A model generated the notes under the pieces. That model worked only from the letters and a program-made list of their open reading frames with translations. It made no database searches and had not been told where the DNA came from. Made by a program: the position numbers and the translations under genes. This document shows, piece after piece, positions 1-4,952 of a DNA stretch of 5,552 bases. This DNA comes from Bacillota bacterium (GTDB lineage Bacteria > Bacillota > Clostridia > Tissierellales > Sporanaerobacteraceae). Location: NCBI GenBank assembly GCA_029779375.1, contig JAKPAR010000178.1, positions 1-5,552 of the forward strand, read 5' to 3'. Numbering within the stretch: position 1 is the first letter of the stretch; every line of letters starts with the position of its first letter.

Positions 1-242
1 TTTTTTATAAAGAATGTCCTGACTAGAATATAAGCAAACAATAGACCTATTACAATGTTTATGAGAGTTGAAAAGAACATGGCGAATTTAGGGTTGATAT
101 GGATAAATCTTTCTAAAAGATCATAAATTAAATTTGAAACCATAGTGCTTAAGAACAAAGTTAAAATAAGTGCAAAAACAATTTTTAATTTTAAATTCCC
201 AAATTTTTCTTTTATTTTTTTTATTTCGGAATTATTTTCCAT
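1..242 (-). CDS. Membrane receptor N-terminus, probably methyl-accepting chemotaxis or HAMP-family protein (partial)
   Basis: Reading leftward from an ATG at 242-240, 80 codons are open and the gene leaves the window at base 1, so only the N-terminus is visible. The start has a strong Shine-Dalgarno site (GAAGGGGGAG, 248-257) with 5-nt spacing. The fragment has a short basic cytoplasmic tail (residues 1-18), a hydrophobic helix at about 19-40, a loop of only about 12 residues, and a second helix at about 53-76 ending in VRTFFIK. A helix leading into a basic 'R-x-F-x-I-K' segment is how HAMP domains usually begin after the second transmembrane helix, so a chemotaxis receptor is the best guess. 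A sensor kinase or another two-helix membrane protein remains possible. The very short loop leaves no room for a large external sensor domain. No signalling domain is visible, so the family is inferred. Confidence 0.7.
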   Translation of the reverse strand, partial: MENNSEIKKIKEKFGNLKLKIVFALILTLFLSTMVSNLIYDLLERFIHINPKFAMFFSTLINIVIGLLFAYILVRTFFIK

Positions 243-247
243 AAAAA

Positions 248-296
248 CTCCCCCTTCTTCATACTTTAATAATATTTTACACTAATATTGTAACAA
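248..296 (-). promoter_or_regulatory. Sigma-A-like promoter and ribosome binding site for the leftward membrane receptor gene
   Basis: On the minus strand a -35 box TTGTTA (291-296) and a -10 box TATTAT (269-274) are separated by 16 bp. They lie just upstream of the Shine-Dalgarno site GAAGGGGGAG (248-257). The -35 matches the consensus at 4 of 6 bases and the -10 at 5 of 6. The predicted leader is short. This is a sequence match only. Confidence 0.5.
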
Positions 297-339
297 ATGA
301 AATAGAAACAGCAAAATTTGCTATTTTTTAAAATATTAA

Positions 340-391
340 TTGAGATGATATACAAAATAAGATTGATATTCTAGTTATTAAATGATAATAT
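340..391 (+). promoter_or_regulatory. Candidate promoter region for the membrane-anchored protein gene
   Basis: Two weak sigma-A-like pairs overlap here. One is TTGAGA (340-345) with GATATT (365-370), spaced 19 bp. The other is TTGATA (363-368) with TAATAT (386-391), spaced 17 bp. The second has better spacing but leaves a very short leader before the ribosome binding site at 403. In DNA this AT-rich either could be chance. A promoter is expected because the upstream gene is divergent. Confidence 0.3.
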
Positions 392-414
392 TAATTAAAA
401 AAGAAGGTGAAAAC

Positions 415-1236
415 ATGAGCAATAAATCTAGAAATATTATAATTTTAATTATCATATTAGCTATAATTTGTGCTTTTTTTGTTCTTAAGAATGTAGATGA
501 AAATAAAAAAGAAATTAAAATTATTTCTGGATTAGTCGTAGGGAAAAACCAATCAGGGGAAATTAATTTTGTAACTATTGAAACTTTTGGAGAAGATGGA
601 AATGAACTCGAAAAGCTTTCCTTTGAGGTTCTAGATGAAAACTTGTGGAATACTATCAAGAAAAATAAATATTATTTTTTAACTTATAGTGTAAAAGAAA
701 GTGGGTCATTTGTACTTGAAGATGTACAAGAGAATGATACTTTTGGGAAAATATACGAGAAGGTTTTACATGAAGAAGAAGAATCAGTAGGAAAAGAAGA
801 ACAGATAGAAAAGAGAGAAAAATTCACTGCCATATTTCCATCAACAGATAGATTGGATACTTCCGATTTGACTTTGTTGGATAGTGTTAAAGTTGATATA
901 GACAATGACAACAAAGAAGAAATTATAGAATTATATACTACTGCTCAAAGAGATAAAGATGGTGAAATGATGTGGGATGATGGTCAAAAGTGGTTTTTGC
1001 TAGTTCATGATGAGGATAAAGAATATATATTGTTTGATGAATATGTTCAAATTGGAACATTAGAGTTTTGGGTTTTCACATCAAAGAATGACTATCATAT
1101 TTTGACACTACAAACAGGTTCAGCTGTTTTAAAGTTATCTGACTATACTTATGATATAGAAAGAGAGTCTTTTGTAAAAAAAGATATTTTCAATCCGGAA
1201 TTTTTAAATGTTATACATGGTTCGACTATTAGGTAG
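415..1236 (+). CDS. Membrane-anchored extracytoplasmic protein of unknown function
   Basis: This is a 273-residue protein that I do not recognise as a named family. The ATG at 415 is preferred over the in-frame ATG at 382, because GAAGGTGA (403-410) sits 4 nt ahead of it and the upstream extension would only add a charged stretch. Residues 8-24 are almost purely hydrophobic after a basic N-terminus, giving an uncleaved signal anchor; C19 lacks a good lipobox (A-I-I before the Cys). The rest should lie outside the membrane. A beta-rich module at about 33-105 is followed by a Glu/Lys-rich linker (about 119-136) and a second module (about 138-268). The second module contains VDIDNDNKEE at 160-169. 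This D-x-D-x-D loop resembles the calcium-binding loops of FG-GAP/VCBS or dockerin-like repeats, but occurs only once. The gene is divergent from the receptor and ends at a strong terminator, so it is probably monocistronic. Ligand and role are unknown. Confidence 0.85.
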   Translation: MSNKSRNIIILIIILAIICAFFVLKNVDENKKEIKIISGLVVGKNQSGEINFVTIETFGEDGNELEKLSFEVLDENLWNTIKKNKYYFLTYSVKESGSFVLEDVQENDTFGKIYEKVLHEEEESVGKEEQIEKREKFTAIFPSTDRLDTSDLTLLDSVKVDIDNDNKEEIIELYTTAQRDKDGEMMWDDGQKWFLLVHDEDKEYILFDEYVQIGTLEFWVFTSKNDYHILTLQTGSAVLKLSDYTYDIERESFVKKDIFNPEFLNVIHGSTIR

Positions 1237-1238
1237 AT

Positions 1239-1285
1239 AAAAAGCATTCGTTCTATGAGATTTTTATGTAGAATGAATGCTTTTT
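1239..1285 (+). terminator. Rho-independent terminator after the membrane-anchored protein gene
   Basis: A 17-bp stem pairs 1239-1255 with 1269-1285 around a 13-nt loop, with a single G-U wobble (1250/1274). It ends in a T6 run (1281-1286), starts 2 nt after the stop codon, and separates this gene from the phosphatase. The A-rich left foot could let it work weakly on the opposite strand too. Confidence 0.9.
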
Positions 1286-1317
1286 TCAAATACTACTTTA
1301 TTTTCAATTGGTAAATA

Positions 1318-1326
1318 TGCTATGAT
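1318..1326 (+). promoter_or_regulatory. Candidate extended -10 promoter for the PAS-PP2C phosphatase gene
   Basis: TGC followed by TATGAT forms an extended -10 element (TGn plus a 5-of-6 match to TATAAT) about 32 bp before the ribosome binding site. No good -35 box is seen at 17 bp (TTATTT or TTTATT only), which an extended -10 can tolerate. A promoter is expected here because a terminator lies immediately upstream. Confidence 0.45.
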
Positions 1327-1357
1327 TAGATAAAGGACTTTAAATCTTCTGAAAATT

Positions 1358-1371
1358 AGGTGATGAATATG
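1358..1371 (+). promoter_or_regulatory. Ribosome binding site that decides the phosphatase start
   Basis: AGGTGA (1358-1363) is followed by three in-frame possible starts: GTG 1360, ATG 1363 and ATG 1369. The first two overlap the Shine-Dalgarno core itself. ATG 1369 has a normal 5-nt spacer and is the likely start. Confidence 0.7.
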
Positions 1372-2502
1372 TTAGATAATGAGAAAGTTAGTTTTATAGA
1401 AGAAAGAGTACAGAGGTATAGAGATTTTGGTATACTCAATTATCATGCTTTAGAAGGAATGGCAGACTGGGTAAGGATTGTAGATAAGGATGGGATCATA
1501 ATATATGCAAATAAAACGATGAAAGAAAGTTTAGGGGAAGATATAGAAGGAAGGAAATGCTATGAAGTTTTGGGAAAGGATTTGCCTTGCAATTTTTGTA
1601 TTACCAAAAGGAGTATAGAAATTGGAGAAATAGTACAAAAAGAGGAAAGGGTAGGAGATAGAATTTTTTCAGTAAAAAGCTCACCTGTGGCAGATTCAGA
1701 AGGTAATATATATGCTGCTGTGGAAGTTTTCAGAGATGTGACCAGAGAAAGAAAATTGGAGAAGGAGCTGAAAGAAAAAAATAGGAAAATGAGCAAGGAT
1801 TTACTTTTTGCTAAAACTTTGCAACAAAAAATCCTTCCTAAAGAAGGAATATATAAAAATATAAAATTCAATTATATATATAAACCATGTGAGATGATTA
1901 GTGGAGATATGTTTGATATATTCAGTATAGATGAAAATCATGTAGGAATATATATAAGCGATGTAGCGGGTCATGGTGTTACAGCATCTATGATGACTAT
2001 GTTTGTGAGACAAACTATGCGTTCTATAAAGGACGAAATTATTAGTCCATCAAAAGCGCTTACAGAACTTCACAAGAAATTTGTGGATTTAAATTTGGAT
2101 GATGACAAATATTTCACTATGTTTTATGGTGTATTAGATACTAGGACAAATATTTTTAAATATTCAAATGCTGGGCACAATTGTATTCCAATACTTTTTA
2201 ATGATGAAAAGTTAGAAATATTAAAAATCAGAGGTTTTCCTATTTCATATATATTCAATGAAATATTTTATTTAGAAGATAGTGTTCAATTTCACAAAGG
2301 TGACAAAATACTTTTTTATACAGATGGAATAACGGAAGTTCATGATAGGGGAAAAAATCAGTTTGGATTGGAAGGAGTTATAAAAGTTATAGAAAACAAC
2401 AGAGGAGACATTTTAAACGCTATAAATAGGGAAGTAGAAAAGTTTCAATGGGGAGAGCAAGAAGATGATTTTGCATTAGTTCTTGTTGAAGTTATGGAAT
2501 AA
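1369..2502 (+). CDS. PAS-domain PP2C-type serine/threonine phosphatase (SpoIIE/RsbU family)
   Basis: This is a 377-residue cytoplasmic signalling phosphatase with no membrane segment. A PAS domain spans about 26-125 and ends in the usual FRDVTRERKLEKEL. A helical linker (about 126-157) carries the LQQKILP motif (151-157), typical of RsbU-like proteins just before the catalytic domain. The PP2C domain (about 165-377) has every expected motif: SGDMFD with metal-binding D180 and D183, SDVAGHG (197-203), NAGH (267-270), YTDGITE (317-323) and EDDFALV (365-371). It should be an active Mn/Mg-dependent phosphatase. Family members usually dephosphorylate an STAS-type anti-sigma antagonist, so control of an alternative sigma factor is a reasonable inference, but no antagonist or anti-sigma gene is adjacent. 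The PAS domain contains C64, C74 and C77 (C-x9-C-x2-C), which may bind a metal or sense redox state. The gene has its own candidate promoter and no obvious terminator behind it. Confidence 0.93.
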   Translation: MLDNEKVSFIEERVQRYRDFGILNYHALEGMADWVRIVDKDGIIIYANKTMKESLGEDIEGRKCYEVLGKDLPCNFCITKRSIEIGEIVQKEERVGDRIFSVKSSPVADSEGNIYAAVEVFRDVTRERKLEKELKEKNRKMSKDLLFAKTLQQKILPKEGIYKNIKFNYIYKPCEMISGDMFDIFSIDENHVGIYISDVAGHGVTASMMTMFVRQTMRSIKDEIISPSKALTELHKKFVDLNLDDDKYFTMFYGVLDTRTNIFKYSNAGHNCIPILFNDEKLEILKIRGFPISYIFNEIFYLEDSVQFHKGDKILFYTDGITEVHDRGKNQFGLEGVIKVIENNRGDILNAINREVEKFQWGEQEDDFALVLVEVME

Positions 2503-2510
2503 AAAATATA

Positions 2511-2539
2511 TTGACACCTGATTTAGCATGATGTATTAT
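2511..2539 (+). promoter_or_regulatory. Near-consensus sigma-A promoter for the ATP-grasp gene
   Basis: A perfect -35 box TTGACA (2511-2516), an exact 17-bp spacer and a -10 box TATTAT (2534-2539) begin 8 bp after the phosphatase stop codon. Transcription would start near 2546, about 25 nt before the start codon. The ATP-grasp gene therefore probably has strong expression of its own, in addition to any read-through from the phosphatase. Confidence 0.8.
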
Positions 2540-2551
2540 ATTTTTGCTAAA
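2522..2551. promoter_or_regulatory. Inverted repeat around the -10 box, possible operator
   Basis: TTTAGCA (2522-2528) and TGCTAAA (2545-2551) form perfect 7-bp arms 16 bp apart. They enclose the -10 box and the expected transcription start. That position would suit a repressor site, but arms this short in AT-rich DNA can arise by chance. No second copy is present in the window. Confidence 0.3.
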
Positions 2552-2570
2552 ATGAAAGGGTGGTGTAAAA

Positions 2571-3380
2571 TTGAAATTTATTTCTTTTAATCCATATAGG
2601 ACCATTGGTATTCCAAATATAATATATATAAAGCCAGAAAATATGTTTAGAGAAAAAGAGATTATTAAAGAGGCAGATTATGTGCTTTTTCCAGAATATT
2701 GGCAGTTAAACACTCTTGTATATGGTCTAAATAAGAAAATATTTCCGAATATAAGCACATACCACCTTGGACACAACAAAATTGAGATGACAAGAACACT
2801 TTGGGCTACTTTTCCTCAAAATGTGCCTTATACAAAGATTACAAATTTAGATAGAGTATGTGTAGAAGATATAGAAGAGGAATTTGGATATCCTTGTGTA
2901 TGTAAAGAAATCAGAAATTCTATGGGAAGGGGAGTATACCTCGTAGAAAATAGAAGAGAATTGTTGGAATATATGAACAACAACGAAGTTCTTTATATTC
3001 AAGAGAAACTTCCAATAGATAGGGATTTGAGAATTGTCTATGTTGGAGATAGAGTTGTAGCGTCTTATTGGAGAATAGGAAGGGAAGGAGCTTTTCACAA
3101 CAATATAGCTAAAGGTGGTACCTATTCTTTTAGAGATGTTCCTGAAGCTAGTATAAAATTGGTGGAGAATGTAGCTAGTTCACTTAAGATAAATCATGCA
3201 GGATTTGATATAGCGGTAGTGGGTGATAAATATTATATATTGGAGTTCAATGTATTGTTTGGAAATGAAGGCTTAAATCATATGGGAATAAAGGTAGAGC
3301 CCTTGATATATGAGTATATCATGAGAGATTTAAACCCAGATAGTCCAAATTATCCTGACAATGTGCAAAAAGCATCCTAG
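2571..3380 (+). CDS. RimK-like ATP-grasp ligase, substrate unknown
   Basis: This is a 269-residue cytoplasmic protein. Translation probably starts at TTG 2571, placed 5 nt after AAAGGGTGGTG (2555-2565); no in-frame ATG has a comparable site. Residues 1-90 form a pre-ATP-grasp region with a distinctive FNPYRTIGIPN (6-16) and FPEYWQLN (40-47). The ATP-grasp part follows: K112 in VCKEI, glycine loop SMGRGV (117-122), hinge Q144-E145, RDLR (151-154), FHNNIAKGG (175-183, like the RimK F-R-x-N-x-x-x-GG segment), D213 in GFDIA, and the metal-binding E225-x-N227. The catalytic residues look intact. The family makes amide or peptide-like bonds between a carboxylate and an amine through an acyl-phosphate, as in RimK glutamate ligation. 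The substrate cannot be read from sequence, and no peptide substrate or peptidase gene is adjacent. The last codons and the stop lie inside the terminator stem. The gene is probably monocistronic or a read-through partner of the phosphatase. Confidence 0.88.
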   Translation: MKFISFNPYRTIGIPNIIYIKPENMFREKEIIKEADYVLFPEYWQLNTLVYGLNKKIFPNISTYHLGHNKIEMTRTLWATFPQNVPYTKITNLDRVCVEDIEEEFGYPCVCKEIRNSMGRGVYLVENRRELLEYMNNNEVLYIQEKLPIDRDLRIVYVGDRVVASYWRIGREGAFHNNIAKGGTYSFRDVPEASIKLVENVASSLKINHAGFDIAVVGDKYYILEFNVLFGNEGLNHMGIKVEPLIYEYIMRDLNPDSPNYPDNVQKAS

Positions 3381-3407
3381 AAGTACATCTTCTAGGATGC
3401 TTTTTGC
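3365..3407 (+). terminator. Long perfect rho-independent terminator overlapping the ATP-grasp stop codon
   Basis: A 19-bp stem without mismatch pairs 3365-3383 with 3389-3407 around the 5-nt loop TACAT. A T5 run (3401-3405) lies in the right foot. The left arm contains the last four sense codons (Q-K-A-S) and the TAG stop (3378-3380) of the ATP-grasp gene. The A5/T5 feet make it look bidirectional, although no leftward gene points into it here. Confidence 0.9.
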
Positions 3408-3467
3408 TACAGCGAGAACCGTCCCTGCCGTAGCACCTGCCGTAGCATGCTGTCGCAACTTCTGGGA
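3408..3467. repeat. GC-rich REP-like element with a 12-bp tandem duplication
   Basis: This stretch is much richer in G+C than everything around it. It contains GAGAACCGTCCCTG (3414-3427), then CCTGCCGTAGCA twice in direct tandem (3424-3435 and 3436-3447), then the palindrome AGCATGCT (3444-3451) and GTCGCAAC. From memory, sequences containing GGGACGGTTCTC (the reverse complement of part of this) are dispersed in many clostridial and bacillar genomes as short intergenic palindromic repeats, some linked to IS200-like transposases. Assigning this copy to such a family is an inference. No transposase or protein-coding gene is visible in it. Confidence 0.5.
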
Positions 3468-3484
3468 TTTTTTTTTGAGAAATG

Positions 3485-3493
3485 TGATATTAT
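3485..3493 (+). promoter_or_regulatory. Candidate extended -10 promoter for pgi
   Basis: TGA followed by TATTAT forms an extended -10 element, 19 bp before the ribosome binding site. No -35 box is well spaced from it; the sequence just upstream is a T run (3468-3476) behind the GC-rich element. An alternative -10, TATATT (3495-3500), would pair with a poor TTTTGA (3473-3478). A promoter is expected because a terminator closes the preceding gene. Confidence 0.4.
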
Positions 3494-3512
3494 ATATATT
3501 GAGAAAAATATG

Positions 3513-3528
3513 AGGGGGTGCTAATGTG
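3513..3528 (+). promoter_or_regulatory. pgi ribosome binding site and GTG start, overlapping an out-of-frame ATG
   Basis: AGGGGGTG (3513-3520) is 5 nt ahead of GTG 3526, which opens the long frame. An ATG at 3524 overlaps this GTG in another frame and stops after six codons (TAG at 3542), so it cannot be the gene start. Confidence 0.75.
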
Positions 3529-4833
3529 GCAAGCATTAGTTTAGACTATACTCATAGTTTTATAGAAGATTATGAGTTGGAAAATATCAAGGAATATGTG
3601 AATATAGCTCACAATATGCTCCATGATAAAAAGGGACCAGGTAGTGAGTATACAGGATGGGTTAATTATCCAAAGGAATTTGATATAGATGAATATGAAA
3701 GGGTGAAACTAGCTTCAGAAAAGATAAGAAAAAACTCGGAGGTATTCATAGTCATAGGTATAGGTGGTTCTTATTTAGGTGCTAGAGCTTGTATAGAGGC
3801 ATTAAATCACAATTTTTACAATATGCTATCTAGTGAAAAGAGAAATGGACCGGAAATATATTTTGTTGGGAACAATGTGAGTAGTTCTTACATATTGGAA
3901 CTTTTGGAGCTTATAGATGGAAAAGATATTAGCATTAATACTATATCTAAATCTGGTACAACTACAGAGCCTGCTATTGCTTTTAGAATATTTAAGGAAT
4001 ATATAGAAGAGAAATATGGAAAAGAAGAGGCTAAAAATAGAATATATATTACAACAGACAGCAAAAAGGGAGCATTGAAAGAACTAGCTTCTAAAGAAGG
4101 TTATGAAACATTTACAGTTCCAGATGATATTGGAGGAAGATATTCTATCCTTACTTCAGTAGGCTTACTTCCAATTGCAGTATCTGGCTTAAATATTGAT
4201 GAGATAATGAATGGTGCCAAAGATGGCATGGAAGAGTATGGGGTTTTAGATTTAGATAAAAATTATTCTTATCAGTATGCAGCTATAAGAAATGTATTGT
4301 ATAGAAAAGGCAAAGAAATAGAATTACTTACAAGTTATGAGCCTAGTTTGTTTTATCTTCAAGAATGGTGGAAACAATTGTTTGGTGAAAGTGAAGGAAA
4401 AGATTTGAAAGGTATATATCCATCTTCTGCAAGTTTTACTACAGATCTCCATTCCTTAGGTCAGTTAATACAGGATGGAAGGAGGAATATATTCGAAACA
4501 GTTATAAATATAGAAGAACCTAAAGTTGATATGATCTTAAAAGAAGATAAAGAAAATTTAGATGGTCTCAACTTTCTTTCAGGGAAAACTATAGATTTTG
4601 TGAACAAGAAGGCTTTTGAAGGTACTCTTATGGCGCACACAAGTGGAGGAGTTCCCAATATTATTTTAAATATAGAAAAAATGAATGAATACAATTTTGG
4701 CAAACTTATATATTTCTTTGAAAAAAGTTGTGCTATCAGTGGATATTTATTGGGAGTAAATCCATTTAATCAGCCTGGAGTTGAGGAATATAAAAAGAAT
4801 ATGTTTAAATTTTTAGGTAAACCTGGATATTAG
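3526..4833 (+). CDS. pgi: Glucose-6-phosphate isomerase
   Basis: This 435-residue cytoplasmic enzyme interconverts glucose 6-phosphate and fructose 6-phosphate in glycolysis and gluconeogenesis. Its length is close to the roughly 450 residues usual for the short bacterial form, and the family signatures are all present. These are [10 protein letters not shown] (77-86), the phosphate-binding SKSGTTTEP (141-149), [17 protein letters not shown] (from 200), GESEGKD (287-293) with the likely catalytic base E288, [13 protein letters not shown] (306-318) with ring-opening H309, and [14 protein letters not shown] (412-425) with the conserved K423. Catalytic residues were assigned by alignment with the rabbit enzyme from memory. 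The start is GTG at 3526, as the ribosome binding site requires. The gene has its own candidate promoter and a hairpin behind it, so it is probably monocistronic; the neighbours are not glycolytic genes. Confidence 0.98.
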   Translation: MASISLDYTHSFIEDYELENIKEYVNIAHNMLHDKKGPGSEYTGWVNYPKEFDIDEYERVKLASEKIRKNSEVFIVIGIGGSYLGARACIEALNHNFYNMLSSEKRNGPEIYFVGNNVSSSYILELLELIDGKDISINTISKSGTTTEPAIAFRIFKEYIEEKYGKEEAKNRIYITTDSKKGALKELASKEGYETFTVPDDIGGRYSILTSVGLLPIAVSGLNIDEIMNGAKDGMEEYGVLDLDKNYSYQYAAIRNVLYRKGKEIELLTSYEPSLFYLQEWWKQLFGESEGKDLKGIYPSSASFTTDLHSLGQLIQDGRRNIFETVINIEEPKVDMILKEDKENLDGLNFLSGKTIDFVNKKAFEGTLMAHTSGGVPNIILNIEKMNEYNFGKLIYFFEKSCAISGYLLGVNPFNQPGVEEYKKNMFKFLGKPGY

Positions 4834-4842
4834 AATATAAAT

Positions 4843-4870
4843 GGGATGGTTAGAACCATCCCTATATTTT
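4843..4870 (+). terminator. Probable terminator after pgi
   Basis: GGGATGG (4843-4849) pairs with CCATCCC (4856-4862) around a 6-nt loop (TTAGAA), followed by TATATTTT. The stem is GC-rich and stable but the T tract is interrupted. It lies 9 nt after the pgi stop. It may also serve the convergent gene on the other strand, although the T tract on that side is poor. Confidence 0.7.
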
Positions 4871-4952
4871 AACCAATAGGAAAATTTTAGTTTTTCTTAA
4901 TATAAGACTTCCTGAAATGGTTTTCAAAAGATTCTTCTATTGTAAGCCCTTT

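Noticed and set aside
309..329. Small palindrome AGCAAAATTTGCT followed by a T run, possible terminator
   Set aside because: The stem is only about 5 bp and very AT-rich, and no rightward gene lies before it within the window.
382..414. Upstream in-frame ATG for the membrane-anchored protein, giving 284 residues
   Set aside because: It has no ribosome binding site, whereas GAAGGTGA sits correctly before ATG 415. The extra 11 residues also read through that ribosome binding site.
1239..3405. The two terminators at 1239-1285 and 3365-3407 share AAAAAGCAT...ATGCTTTTT feet, suggesting a repeated element
   Set aside because: The rest of the stems and the loops differ, and A-rich/T-rich feet around GCAT are common in clostridial terminators, so convergence or chance is enough.
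3384..3525. Possible riboswitch or T-box leader before pgi
   Set aside because: The interval is too short and shows no specifier, T-box or aptamer-like conserved sequence; the structure present is explained by the terminator and the GC-rich repeat.
3330..3536. Minus-strand open frame of 68 codons across the ATP-grasp 3' end, terminator and repeat
   Set aside because: It overlaps a terminator and the GC-rich repeat, has no ribosome binding site or recognisable sequence, and is antisense to a well-supported gene end.
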